Under the pieces are notes generated by a model. That model worked only from the letters and a program-made list of their open reading frames with translations, was not told where the DNA came from and searched no databases. Of a stretch of DNA of 64,000 nt, positions 45,735-56,589 are shown piece after piece (position 1 is the stretch's first letter; each line of letters begins with the position of its first letter). The translations under genes were made by a program, and so were the position numbers. Source of the DNA: Erinaceus europaeus (lineage: Eukaryota > Chordata > Mammalia > Eulipotyphla > Erinaceidae). The stretch is from assembly GCF_950295315.1 (NCBI RefSeq), contig NC_080175.1:68174302-68238301 (forward strand). The letters are read 5' to 3'.

Positions 45735-46425
45735 ACTTCAAATGCACATCATTGAAAATCATAATAGGATATTGTATCCTGTCAACTGCTTTTTCTATGT
45801 ATATTGCTGAAAAGGTATATAATGTATATAGTATTTATTAATTTGTATATCTTGAACTAACCTTGTACCCCTGGAATGAATTCCATTTGATCATGGTATA
45901 TGATGTTTATAATATATTACTGAATTCAGTTTGCTAGAATTTTGTTTGAAATTTTTGCATCTATATTAATTCTAGATATTGGTCATAACATTTTTTAAAT
46001 ATCTAGTTTCAGAATCTGGCTACTGTTGGTTTCACAGACAGTGTTTGGAAGCTTTCAATCCTTTTTGACTTTATGAAAGAATTTGAGGTAATAACACTGA
46101 ACGTTTTAGTGAAGTCATCAGTTGCTGAGCTTTTGCTTCTTGAGAAACTTGACTACTATTTCAATTTCTTTATTTGTGATGGCTCTGTTCAGGTTTTCAG
46201 TTTCATTCTGAATAAGTCATAGAATACTGTATGATTTCAGGATTTTGCTCATTTCTCCTAGGCTGTGAAATGTGTTGCCCTATAATTGTTCCTAGTACTT
46301 TATCATGATTTCTATAGTGTCTGTCATAACATATTCTTTTATTTCTGATTTTATTTACCTGTGTCTTCTCTCTCATTCATTTTAGAAATCTGACCAAAGG
46401 TTGTTTATTTGTTGATTGTATTTCT
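45735..46425 (-). pseudogene. Old L1 ORF2 fragment (RT region)
   Basis: 'ttgctagaattttgtttgaa', 'attctagatattggtcataa' and 'caatttctttatttgtgatg' parallel 37950-38450 of the young L1, with many substitutions and frame breaks. Confidence 0.75.
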
Positions 46426-46789
46426 TGGTTGGTGATTTAGATGGTGGTATGACACACTGTAGTATAACATAGAGTCTGGCACACAGGTCACTGAATGCAG
46501 TGTTGTAACAAGAAACACATGCCCTGGTTACCAAGATTTTACTCCTTTCTCCACCAAGCAGTTCTTTTATTTCTTAGGCTACTCTGCAAGATAACTTGGA
46601 ATAAGTGAATAAGGAATGCTCTTAGAGAAGTAAATATTGGAGAAAAAAATTGAAAGATTCTGGGGATGCTTCATTTGTTGACAAGATTTTGATTGCAGGG
46701 ACTGTCACCACAAAGCAGGCTGATTGCATTTTCTCAATGTAAGCCTTGGTACTTCATTGATAAATCTATGGTACTCATTTATTAACTGA
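46426..46789. other. Unique-looking sequence
   Basis: Nothing recognised. Confidence 0.4.
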
Positions 46790-46990
46790 ACAGTGTTCAT
46801 TATGCATTGGCTAGGTGCTGTAGATAAATCATTCTGCTTATTTGTGATGATGACACCAGAAAAGTCATCATCTCATTTTACAGGTAAGGATAACTCAGTT
46901 TTATGTTCTACGATATGTAGTAATTTACGTGATACTTTATGATGGAGGTGGGATTCATATCAGTGGATCTTGGTCAGAATCTTCTGCTCT
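46790..46990 (-). repeat. MIR SINE (ancient)
   Basis: 'tcattatgcattggctaggt', 'catctcattttacaggtaag' and 'ggtgggattcatatcagtgg' follow MIR order in reverse. Confidence 0.75.
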
Positions 46991-48284
46991 GAGCTGTTTA
47001 CTTGATAATAACTCATAAATGAAGTCTATAGCCTTGTTAAGCACTGACAAAATTCCACATATATGATGGACACTTGCATAAATCTTTAATAGACAGAGTG
47101 GAAGCTTCACTAGAGTCTCTCAACAAAGGACCTACTCATCTTGGAAGCTAGCAGCTCCATGGCCCTGGTGGCTGCAAACCAAGGAGGTTGGGCAATCTTC
47201 CTGGAATTCAGTAAAAGGGGCTACTGTGCCATGAAGAAAAGTGCCTTTATGATGCCAGAACCCATTACAAAAACGTTCTTTCGTGTTCTTCTACTTCCCC
47301 ATAATTTCTTTCTTTTCTTAAGTTTCAGCTTTGCCTAGCAACCGGACCTATGTTTTTTCCTATTTCTCTCATCATCCTGTAATTAATATCTTCTAGGCCA
47401 TGCCCTCTCCCAGAAAGCTTTATTTCAAAAAGTGATGGCTTGTAGGAGGACATTTTTTCTCTATGCCCATATATAAATGCATACATAGCACATATGTATA
47501 AATCTGAATAACACACTCACACTGTGACAACAAATTGCAATGTCTAGTGGTATTTTATACTGTGAAAATAAAAGTGCAGTTTTCATGAGACTTGTCTCTC
47601 TACTGTTATCTAGGTCTAGTCTCTAGTTTGAACACTGATTTGTGTCTAACATATAAATGCTATAACAGGCCACCCTCACCTGTTGAAGAATGAATAAAAT
47701 GAAGACTTGTCATGCTAATGATGATGTTTCCTACATTTACTGCTTTGGACAAATTAGCCCTCCAAGGGTTTCTGGAGGTTTTTCTCCATCATAAGTGATT
47801 AACTTCTAGTTTAGATTTTCCTATGTAAAACAATGCCTGTGCTTTCTTGGCTAAAGATAGACTAGCTTAACAGTTACTTCATGGTCCTGAGAAAAAGTAA
47901 ATCATGCCATACAAAGGTTGGTATTAAAAATTCTAAGATCTTATTACTTGGAACAGAGAAGTCTGTGAGAAAGGTCATTATTCAGTAAGGACTACTGTAC
48001 AACTAGAGTGAACAGTCTTCAAACACTGAGCAAAATAAAACCATATGGATTCAAAAAAAGGGAAGTTATTTTAATTAGTGTGCAAAATCATCAAAGAGGT
48101 GTCTGAATATAAATAAAAACATTAAAAGCTTTGGGGTATACAGATTATTTTATACCACGTGAACACAGTTTAATATTTTTAATAATTTCACAGAATAGTT
48201 ATTTCACATCCTTAACTGTTAAAAAGTTTCAAATTGACTTAAGTTTTCAAACTGAATTAAGTCTCCAAAAGCCATGCCATCTAA
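46991..48284. other. Unique-looking sequence
   Basis: No exon with splice sites was found. The 65-codon ORF at 47141-47338 lacks flanking signals. Confidence 0.4.
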
Positions 48285-48600
48285 AATGAGAGAAGATGGG
48301 GGCTTAGTGGGGGTGCACCCAGTTGACTGCACACATTACTATGAACAAGAACTTGGTTCAAGCCCCCTGTCTCTATCTGCAGGGGGTAAGTTTCATGAGC
48401 AGTGTAGCAATGATAAAGGTCTCTCTCTGCCTCCCTCTCTCTTTATTTCCCCCTCCCCTCTCAATTTCTTGTCTCTATCAAATAAGAGAGAGAGAGAAAA
48501 AAAAAAAAGGCTGCCAGTGGATTTTTTGTGCAGACACCCAGCCCAAGTAATAACCCTGGTCGCCTGTTATTGTAATTGGTGGCAATTAAAAAAAATAAAT
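48285..48600 (+). mobile_element. SINE with right module
   Basis: 'ttggttcaagccccctgtct', 'ctgcagggggtaagtttcat', GA run, 'ggctgccagtggattttttg' and 'gtaataaccctggtcgcc'. Confidence 0.7.
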
Positions 48601-49318
48601 GAAAGGAAAAATGATTAAAAACAATTCAAAGCTGACTTTTTTCCCTTCCTTTAAGAACCATCAGAAACTCAGATTTTTAGGAGGGGAAAGAAGGAAAAAC
48701 TACGTAAAGGGTGGAGAATTTTTCCTTCATGTATTGAGAGAATTGTAAAACCAAACCAGAAGTGTTAAGCACAATATTAAACATAGATATTTCATATAGC
48801 TGTATATATATATATATATGTCTACAACTACATATTTATGAGGATGCAAAAACAGTAAGTGTTTTTCAAGAGTGGCTTAGGGTTAATTTTCTTGCTTTAT
48901 ATGATACTGCTATTTTCTCATTTTTGTTTATAACATTACATATTCCAGGTATTTTAGTGTTACATTTTAATGTTTATTACACTATGTTCCAACTACTGCC
49001 AAGTCTGGATTACAACCACCATGACCTAGTTGACCCTTTTTCCCATAGCGCCTATGTGTCAACAGGTTTTCTGCAAAGCTTTCTTTCCCCACTAAAATGA
49101 TAAAAAAAAAAAAAATAACCCAGAATCACAAGATAAAATGCAAAATGAGAACTATCTCTCTAATTCAGAGAGCTGATATAAGGCTACTACAGCAGACCAG
49201 GTTTGGGAGTCTAAGTAGTAACACCGCTCTTTTGTAAGGAGCTTGACTTATCAATTTGTAGATAGCAGGCTGGTGTACAAGTCACCACCATCCCCCTGCA
49301 AGGCATACTGAGGCCCAT
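48601..49318. other. Unique-looking sequence
   Basis: A (TA)n run lies near 48785-48800. Nothing else recognised. Confidence 0.4.
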
Positions 49319-49463
49319 CCCCCCCTTTTAAATATAAAATGGAAATATTGACAAGGCCATAGGATAAGAGGGGTACTGAGCTCCCTTTGATAGCTCAGCT
49401 GGTAGAGCAGAGGACTGTAGATGGAGGATAAGAGGGGTTCTATTTCACACAATTCCCACCACA
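49319..49463 (-). mobile_element. H1 3' end, 5'-truncated, interrupted
   Basis: In reverse it reads 'gtggtgggaattgtgtg', then 'cccctcttatcctatggcct' and 'tgtcaatatttcc'. A 51-bp tRNA-Tyr insertion with TSD (49374-49424) splits it. Confidence 0.7.
49374..49424 (+). pseudogene. Tailless 5' half of tRNA-Tyr(GTA) with TSD
   Basis: 49384-49420 matches the first 37 nt of mammalian tRNA-Tyr ('cctttgatagctcagctggt' ... 'ggactgtag'), with two changes from the usual gene as I recall it. It ends just past the anticodon and lacks the 3' half, CCA and any A-tail. Ten unexplained bases ('tactgagctc') precede it. An exact 13-bp TSD, 'aggataagagggg' (49361-49373 and 49425-49437), flanks the insert. It is too short to fold as tRNA. 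Confidence 0.85.
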
Positions 49464-49480
49464 GCCTCTTTTTTTTTTTT

Positions 49481-50586
49481 AATCTTTCAAAGAACCAACA
49501 TTTGGCTTCACTGATCTTTTGTATGGTTCTTTTATTTTCGATGTTGTTTATTTCTGCTCTAACTTTAGTGATTTCTGTCCTTCTGGATGCTTTAGGGTTT
49601 CTTTGTTCCTCTTCCTCTAAGTCCTTGAGGTGTGCAGTAAGGTCGTTCATTTGAGCTTCTTCTTGGTGTTTAATATGTGACTGTATGGCTATAAGTTTCC
49701 CTCTCAGTACTGCTTTAGCTGTGTCCCAAATATTTTGATAGGTTGTGTCTTCATTTTCATTAGTTTCCAGGAATATTTGAATTTCCTGCTTGAGTGAGTC
49801 TCTGACCCAGTGGTTCTTAAGGAGCATGTTGTTTAGTTTCCAAATTCTGTGACTTTTAATAATTTTCTGTTTGTTGTTAAATGTTAGTTTTACTCCACTG
49901 TGATCTGAGAAGATACTTGGGATGATTTCAATGCTCTTGAATTTATTGATGCTGTCTTTGTGGCCTAACATGTGGTCTATCCTTGAGTATGTGTTATGTG
50001 GATTTGAAAAGAAGGTGTATTCCAGTTTTTTGGGGTGGAGGAGTCTGAAAATGTCCAAGAGGTCTAGTCTGTCGATCTCTTCATTCAATTCTCTTGTATC
50101 TTTATTGGTTCTCTGCTTTGTTGATCTGTCTAAGTGTGAGAGTGGGGTATTGAAGTCTCCCACTATTATTGTATTACTATTGATGTATTTTTGAAATTCT
50201 TTCAGTAGGTGCTTAATGTATTTAGATGGTCCCTCATTGGGTGCATAGATGTTAATAATTGTTAAGTCTTCTTGGCTGATTGATCCTCTAATCATTATGT
50301 AATGTCCTTGCCTATCTTTTATTACTTTATTTAATTTAAAATCTATCGTATCTGAGATGAGAATGGCTGTTCCTGCCCTTTTTTGTGGTCCATTAGCCTG
50401 TATGATAGTTTTCCATCCTTTCACTTTAAGTCTGTGTTTATCTTGTTGTGACAGATGGGATTCTTGTAAGCAGCATATGGTTGGGTTATGTTTTCTGATC
50501 CATCCCCCCACCCTGTGCCTTTTGATGGGTGAGTTTAAGCCATTGACATTTATTGATATTATGGATTTAATGTATTGTAGTGCCAT
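49481..50586 (-). pseudogene. L1 ORF2, N-terminal part only
   Basis: The frame starts [20 protein letters not shown] and carries a complete endonuclease domain (LQES at the E position, [19 protein letters not shown]). It ends at CWFFERL, about residue 368, just before the reverse transcriptase domain. The frame then runs through the poly(A) and flanking H1 to a stop at 49282, giving a 434-codon ORF whose last ~65 residues are not L1. RT and the cysteine motif are missing. Confidence 0.9.
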
Positions 50587-50646
50587 TGTTCAAAAAAAAT
50601 TTTTGTTTGCTATGATATATTGCCAGTATTATAGTGATGTTCTTGT

Positions 50647-51561
50647 TTATAAGAGGTCTTTTAGAACCTCTTTCAGGGCCGGCTTGGTGATGGTTGCCTC
50701 CTTTAACTATTGTTTATCTAAGAAGGTTTTGATCCCTCCATCTAGTTTGAATGAAAGTCTAGCAGGATATATTATCCTTGGTTGAAACCCTTTTTCATTC
50801 AGGGCTTGATAGATATCTTGCCATTCCCTTCTGGCTTTTAGAGTTTGGGTGGAGAAGTCTGCAGATAATCTTATGGGTTTTCCCTTGTATGTGACTTTTT
50901 GTTTCTCTCTTGCAGCCTTTAGGATCCTTTCTTTATCCTTACTTCATCTCATTGTGACTATGATGTGTCTTGGTGTCTTCAGGTCTGGGTTGATTCTGTT
51001 TGGTACTCTCTGGGCCTCTTGAATCTTGATGTCCTTTCTGTTATTCAGGTCTGGGAAGTTTTCTTCTAGTATTTCCTCTAGAACGTTTGCTTCCCCTTCC
51101 TCTCTTTCTTCCTCTGGCAGGCCAATTATACGAATGTTACTTCTTTTGAGATCATCCCATATGTCTCTGTTGTTGTTTTCAGTGTCTCTCAATCTCTTTT
51201 TAAGCTCTTTCACCTCTTTCTTCGTTTTCTCTAGCTCATCCTCTGTCTGACTAATTCTGTTTTCAGCTTCTGTTAGTCTGCTTTCCCTTGCCTCAGCTTC
51301 TTTCTTCATTACAGCTATTTCAGCTTTCAGTTCTCTAATTGCCTCAAGATAAACAGTATTTTCTTTGGGGGTCTCAACTGTTGTTTCCCTAATACTGTCA
51401 TTCCTTTCCTCCAATGTTGTTTTCATTTCTGTGATTGATAAGTTTATTATTGCTTGCATACTTTTCTTATCTATGGCTACTTCTGGCTGATTTGTAGTTT
51501 CTTCTGGGCTCTTGTCTTCATTCATTGGAGTAGCAGTTTTATTTGTTTTTGATCTACCCAT
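50647..51561 (-). pseudogene. L1 ORF1 with two nonsense codons
   Basis: A 304-codon frame (MGRSKTNKTATP...). The coiled coil spans about residues 65-145, then 'IWDDLKRSNIRIIGLPEEER' opens the RNA-binding domain. TGA at 50944-50946 cuts the frame after 205 residues, and TAG at 50707-50709 follows 'FLDKQ'. Otherwise it stays in frame to TAA at 50647. About 60 bp separate it from ORF2, as in the 35-41 kb L1. Confidence 0.9.
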
Positions 51562-53168
51562 TTTTTTGATTTATGTGTTTCTTTTTTTTTTATGCTCTGT
51601 TGTTCCTCAGTTGTTGTGTCTTGAGTACAAGTAACACTGTACTAAATACCTTTATGACAATTGCACTCACCAACCTCAGGAATTACAGTAGCAACTGAAG
51701 CAAGTATTGAAGTAGTTTGATCGTTACCAGTTAGCCTAACAATTTTTCCAGTCTGTGAAAAAATAGTAACCAAATCCCAGTGAAGAAAGAGAAAAGAAAG
51801 AAAGGATAGCAAGAATAGACAGTTATGCAAACCTACTATCCACTGTATATCCTAGGGGTAACAAGAGGGGAAAGGGAACTAGAGCAGAGATACACACATA
51901 GAGAGTCCACTCTGAGTCAGATTTCTTCCCCCAAATAATTCACAAATTCAGAAAGGCAAAGAAGGAAGAAGTGTATGACAAGATTAAAAAAAAGAGAGAG
52001 AGAGACAAGAGAGAGAAAAGGGAAAATATAAGAAAAAGAGCTGTAATTAAAGAGCAGTGAAAGGAAATTCCCAAATGTATGTCAGTGAATTCAAAAAAGC
52101 ACACTGTTTGTTGGTGTGGGGGCTGGGGGCTGTGACTTTGGAAGCTGTAGGATTAAGGAAGAAGGGATGACAAGAATGAAAAAAAGGAAAAAAAAGAAAG
52201 AGAGAGACAAAAAGAAAAAGATAAGAAAAAGAACAGTCATAAAAGGGCAGTGAAAGGAAAGGGTTTTTTTAAATGTATTTATTTTTAATTATTTAATTAG
52301 CTATGTGGGGTGAGGTGGGGGGGTTTGGCTACTTAGAAAGAAAAAAGGCCAGAGGTTTCAGAAGGGTATAGACTTAGAATTAATGATACTCCCTGGTGGG
52401 ACAGGAATTTGGTAAAGAAAAGGACTGGTTATGGGGGGGGGGGCCGGGAAGGAGGTATGCTTGAAAATTAAAAGGAAGAAAAAAAAATTTTTTTCCCTTT
52501 TTTTTTTTTTCCCCTTTTTTCCCTACTCTAATTCTTAACCCAAATTAAGTTATAGTCACCTCCTTGGTGTCGCCGCTAGGGCCCCTTATTGGCTGACCTG
52601 CTAAAGGCAGAAAATCCTACCGTTTCCAGAAGATGTGGTCAGAGCTCAGCCACTAGCAGCTTCTCAGTCTGCCATCTTCAGGAAACCCCCCCCCCCGACG
52701 CTTTTTTAAAGGATTTCTCAAAGATGAAAACTAGCTCCAAGGCCTTTTGATCCAATCAGAGCTGTACTCAAGGACGTCCTCGGATCCGCCCTCAGGGTCG
52801 CGGTGGTCCCCAGAGACTCCCAAGAGAAAGCCCCCGAGCTACAATGCTCCCTCCCGGTCCTCTGCCGGCCGCCCAGCAGCGCTCTGCAACTGGTGGAGGA
52901 GCCGCCTTCCTGGGCCGAGGACAATGCCCGGGGCACCCGCCTTGCCTGCTGCAGCCTGGGAAGTCTGGAGCAGCCTGCCCGCTAGTCCGCGCCACCTCTA
53001 CTCTAATTCTTAACCCAAATTAAATTATAGTCACCTCCTTGGTGTCACCGCTAGGACCCCTTATTGACTGGCCTGCTAAAGGCAGAAAATCCTACCGTTT
53101 CCAGAAGATGTGATCAGAGCTCAAGCCACTAGCAGCTTCTCAGTCCGCCATCTTCCGGGAACCCCCCC
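51562..53168 (-). promoter_or_regulatory. L1 5' UTR with duplicated start unit (promoter type 2)
   Basis: On minus the element starts with a G-run and 'ttcccggaagatggcggact', which contains a YY1-type AAGATGGCGG like human L1. A unit of about 175 bp at 52998-53168 is repeated at 52521-52697 ('agaagctgctagtggct', 'aaacggtaggattttctgcc', 'caccaaggaggtgactataa'). A 300-bp CpG-rich spacer lies between. The layout recalls promoter monomers of rodent L1. The rest of the UTR to 51562 is purine-rich on plus. Confidence 0.75.
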
Positions 53169-53177
53169 TTTTTTTTT

Positions 53178-53226
53178 AAACTATGGAGCGCTCCATGAAT
53201 TAGCGTGTCATCCTAGTGCAGGGGCC

Positions 53227-53267
<41 letters not shown>

Positions 53268-53283
53268 TTGCTGAAGCAAGCAC
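53178..53283 (-). pseudogene. RNU6: U6 snRNA retrocopy, fused to L1
   Basis: Near full-length U6 in reverse: 'gtgcttgcttcagcaacaca' start, 'attggaacgatacagagaag', 'attagcatggcccctgcac' and a changed 3' stem. Several substitutions from the functional gene. It has no U6-type upstream promoter on its 5' side, so it is a retrocopy. Its 3' end meets A9 and the L1 G-run directly. Confidence 0.9.
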
Positions 53284-53342
53284 GCCTCTTGTTTTTAATG
53301 TGATCTGGAAGCCCAACTTTATTTCAACCAGATTCAAAGGCT

Positions 53343-53570
53343 CCTTTCTCTTCTCTTCCCTTCTCTTCCCTTCTCTTCTCTTCTCTTCTCTTCTCTTCTC
53401 TTCTCTTCTCTTCTCTTCTCTTCTCTTCTCTTCTCTTCCCTTCCCTTCCCCTCCCCTCCCCTCCTCTTCCCTTTCCCTTTCCCTTTCCCTTTCCCTTTCT
53501 CCTTTCCTTTCCTTCCCTTCCCTTTTCTTCTCTTTCCTCTCCTCTCCTCTTTTCTTCTTTTCTTTCACTT
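53343..53570. repeat. (TTCTC)n pyrimidine microsatellite
   Basis: About 230 bp of pure pyrimidine on plus: TTCTC units grading into CCCTT and CCCTTT units. Confidence 0.95.
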
Positions 53571-53799
53571 TCTCAGTAAGAGTTAGGGCTTCAAAAGCAC
53601 ACAGCTTTCCAAGAACCCAGATTCTGATAGAAATTCACACTGTAATGAAGTAATTAAATATTCAAGTTTTTAATGACAACTTTTGCTCTTGGCATATATT
53701 TGGGGGACTGAGGTAGGACAGTGTGGAGAGAAGGGATGGGTCAGGGAAAAACAACCTTGCTATTGTGTATACAAACCAAAACTTTCTTAGCCTTTTTCA

Positions 53800-54130
53800 C
53801 CTCATCTTGCATGGAGCTCGAAGGAATCATGTTAAATGAGATAAGCCAGAAAGAGAAGGATGAATACAGAATGATCTCACTCAGAGGAAGAGGAAACACA
53901 AAGGAAAGCTTGGACTAGTTTGGGGTATTGCACCAAAGCAAAGGACTCTGGTGTGAAGGAGACCTGAAAAAGAATTGAAGGGGTAGTTGAGGTCCTGGTG
54001 CATGATGGGAGAAAAGAGCCTAAGGGTGAGAGTATTTTGAGGACATCTATCATGATGAGATGAGAATTTTTACTTGTGTGTCAATTACTGTACTGTAAGC
54101 TACTACCCCCCCTGCAATTAAAAAAAAAAG
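53800..54130 (+). mobile_element. L1 3' end (ORF2 end and 3' UTR)
   Basis: The frame reads 'GIMLNEISQKEKDEYRMISL', the ORF2 C-terminus, followed by 'ggtattgcaccaaagcaaag' and an A10 tail. 5'-truncated. Confidence 0.85.
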
Positions 54131-55170
54131 CAACCTTGTCTACTTTGAGTAGAGTTGGTTCAAATACTGTCACCAATATGTATTTAATAGTACTGAGATA
54201 TACACATGAATTTAACATATGTGTGATTCTGGTTCTTCTTCAAATCTCACTCATTCCCCTGCACCCTCCCGCTTTTTTCCCTTCTTCTTGGGTCTCTGTA
54301 GATCATCTATAGAAGTACTGCATAAAACTATGTAAATAGGAAACAATGTCATGGTCACACTCTCCTTCCTGTGAACACTCAGCCTTAGACCAAATACATA
54401 CCTCAATTACATCTTTCATTTCAAAGTGAACCTATCCTACTGGCACACTCCCTTAAATAGCATTAAAGCAAAAACACAGCACAGGCAGCATTTAACAACA
54501 TGGGTAGCCATGGAAACATATGATTCAAGAATATATAAACAGGAATGAATAATTAGAGGAGAGATTCATTTCTACATTTGTCTTTTCTCCAAGACCCAGA
54601 ACACAAAGCTCTCTTTTCCCTGTCATCTCGATTCGGACAGTTCCTCTTTAGGCTGCATTCTAACTAAAAAATATGCAAAATTATCCAATAAGGTCTTTAA
54701 TTTTGCCAAGCTTAATAGACACATTTCTTTGCAGGCAAGTGACAAAAATACAGCAGTGTCCATTGTTGCCCAGACAAGATACTGGGGCCCCAAAAGATCT
54801 TGCTTTGGGGATGGGAGTTAAACTGTATTTGCAATATGATGAGAAAGAGAGAGTGATGTTCACTTTCAGAAATGGGAAACATGGGTAGCCTCTCTGGAGG
54901 TCCTCTGCAGAGTAGGGAGGCTGAAGGGATACTGGGTCTTCTGAGGTGGACCAAAGGCATTGTTAGGTAAGTAGCATTGTGTGAGTAAGGCCATATGACA
55001 CCCCACATTTGCAACAAGGGAAGCCTTAGATAAACTCCACAGCAGGCTAAGTGGGTCCTTAGCTAAGCAAGATGGCGATGGTTTTAAAATCATATAACCC
55101 TAGGTTTTCCTTAGAATCACCTAACTTGGGGAGCACTGCACAGATAGTGTTCCAGACTTCTCCCCAACTC
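54131..55170. other. Unique-looking sequence
   Basis: No exon, RNA gene or confident repeat was seen. Confidence 0.4.
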
Positions 55171-55176
55171 AAAGAA

Positions 55177-55269
55177 ACACACACACACACACACACACAC
55201 TACACCACACCACACCACACCACACCACACCACACCACACCACACCACACCACACCACACCACACCACA
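55177..55269. repeat. (CA)n(ACACC)n minisatellite
   Basis: CA repeat to 55200, then about 13 clean units of CACAC/ACACC to 55269. Confidence 0.95.
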
Positions 55270-55279
55270 CATATCTTAG

Positions 55280-55405
55280 GTACCCCTCCACAACTGTGTA
55301 CCAGGTCTCCCAATTCTGCCCTGCCTTTCATCTACAGAGTCCTTTGTTTTGGTTAAATACACCAAATCCACTCCAACTTTTTCTTTGTGTTTTCCTTTTT
55401 TTGTC
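55280..55405 (-). mobile_element. L1 3' UTR fragment
   Basis: 'acagagtcctttgttttggt' and 'aatacaccaaatccactcca' match the reverse of the L1 3' UTR copies. Confidence 0.6.
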
Positions 55406-55409
55406 CTTG

Positions 55410-55545
55410 TTTAGACTTATTTAGCTTTATTTTTATGAGCAAGAAAGAGAAAAAAGAAAAGAGAGAGACACAAGTACTGCTTGGTTCTGATAGATAGAAG
55501 CTGGGACTGCAAACATACAAATCTTGTATTGTATTGCTGAACTAT
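55410..55545 (-). mobile_element. SINE type d-like
   Basis: 'tttatttttatgagcaagaa', GA-rich body, and a worn 'gattctgatagatagaag'-like head region. Confidence 0.5.
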
Positions 55546-55762
55546 TTTTTTTCAACCACATTTACTGGCTCATATAAATATTTAAAAACAAATCCATCTG
55601 TATTCCCTTTATGTGTCCTTGACAACATTTATTACAGTTTTTAGTAAACAAACTACTGTAAATATCCATAAAGGGGAAATGAATTTCACAACATGAAAGA
55701 GAGGTCAGTAAATGACCAAATATACCAATCTTTGAGAAGATATATTTTTTCTTTTTTTAAGA

Positions 55763-56542
55763 TTAAGCCACTGATTTGCAACTTTAATTAAAATAAGTTT
55801 TGTCAGGGTAGTGAAAATGTTCTCAACAAGTTCTGACAGTACTTGGAAGTTTTACATAAAAAGTTTCAACTAAAAAATAATACACTTAGACACAAGTTTT
55901 ACATTTAAGAATTCTACCAAGTTCAACAAATAAAGAATGGTGGCATTTCAATTTACATCAGTTCTCTGGTGCAGAATAAAATTTCCATGTACGATATTCC
56001 CACTGCATAGACGACTTCTAGTGGGCATTGGCGTACAGTCTGTTTTTGATGAAGATGACGTGGGACAGATGTTGCCTGATGCCAGGATAGTGCTGAATGT
56101 GACAAAACCAGCAAGACATATTAAGATATTTCTCCTTTTCTTGAACTGTCAGATCAACTATAAAGTAGTGCAGCCCATAGTACAGTAAGACATCTGCTAA
56201 GGTAAAGTTATATCCTGTAAGGTAGACTTTACCCTCAAGGTAAGAATTAAGATTCTTCAAGAGAGTGCGGACTTCCTCTTTACCACAGGGCCCATCTACT
56301 CGAGTTACCCTATATTCCAGCCACTGTTGAACAATTGCCTTTTCCTCTGTAGTATACCCAAGTAAATACTCTTTGTTGGCTTGCTTGACCAGGTGAGCTG
56401 CTATAGTCGTCAATCCTGTTAGACTTAGACCATTGTTTGTTTGAAGGACAGGAACCTGCTGCTTGCCCTGTACACTGTATTTGTGTCCCCCTTGCAAAAC
56501 CAGCCATTTCTCCAGAAGCGTCAGCTCCCCGGCTGCCGCCAT
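55763..56542 (-). pseudogene. EEF1E1: EEF1E1 retrocopy with intact reading frame
   Basis: An intronless copy of EEF1E1 (AIMP3/p18), the small scaffold subunit of the multi-tRNA-synthetase complex. CDS is 56018-56542, 174 codons, the length of the human protein. I chose the start at MAAAGELTLLEKW; an upstream in-frame Met (56557) is not part of the family. Hallmarks include VPVLQTNNG, SLTGLTTIAAHLVKQANKEY (the GST-N-like linker), EEKAIVQQWLEYRV, KVYLTGYNFTLADVLLYYGL (GST-C fold) and KYLNMSCWFCHIQHYPGIRQ. About 255 bp of 3' UTR follow, with ATTAAA near 55785 and an A-rich tail at 55747-55762. The parent gene is spliced, so this is reverse-transcribed mRNA. No clear TSD was found. No stop or frameshift has arisen, so it is either young or retained; the sequence alone cannot show expression. 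Confidence 0.85.
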
Positions 56543-56589
56543 CTCCCAGCTGAGCACCTGCTGAGCTATTTTACTGAATGGGCATCTAC

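Larger units (their letters stand above)
49469..53283 (-). mobile_element. U6-L1 chimera with early poly(A)
   Basis: On minus: U6 snRNA (53283-53178), A9, L1 5' UTR, ORF1, ORF2 to about codon 368, then a 12-base poly(A) (T-run 49469-49480). The 7-bp flank 'gcctctt' occurs at both ends of the whole unit (49464-49470, overlapping the T-run, and 53284-53290) and at neither end of L1 alone. A single target-primed event with template switching to U6 RNA is the simplest reading. The L1 RNA would have been cut and polyadenylated early, or copied from an internal A-rich site. Confidence 0.75.

Noticed and set aside
49381..49425. A functional tRNA-Tyr gene
   Set aside because: Only the 5' half is present; the anticodon arm, variable and T arms and the terminator are missing.
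53178..53283. A working U6 gene
   Set aside because: Several substitutions and a changed 3' stem, with no U6-type upstream TATA/PSE on the 5' side. It abuts an L1 and a target-site repeat.
53230..53653. 112-117 codon ORFs across the pyrimidine tract
   Set aside because: Pure (TTCTC)n microsatellite with no complexity and no start context.
55201..55269. Regular 5-bp units as a possible CRISPR-like or satellite array
   Set aside because: A simple (ACACC)n minisatellite next to a CA run, with no spacers. CRISPR arrays are not expected in a mammal.
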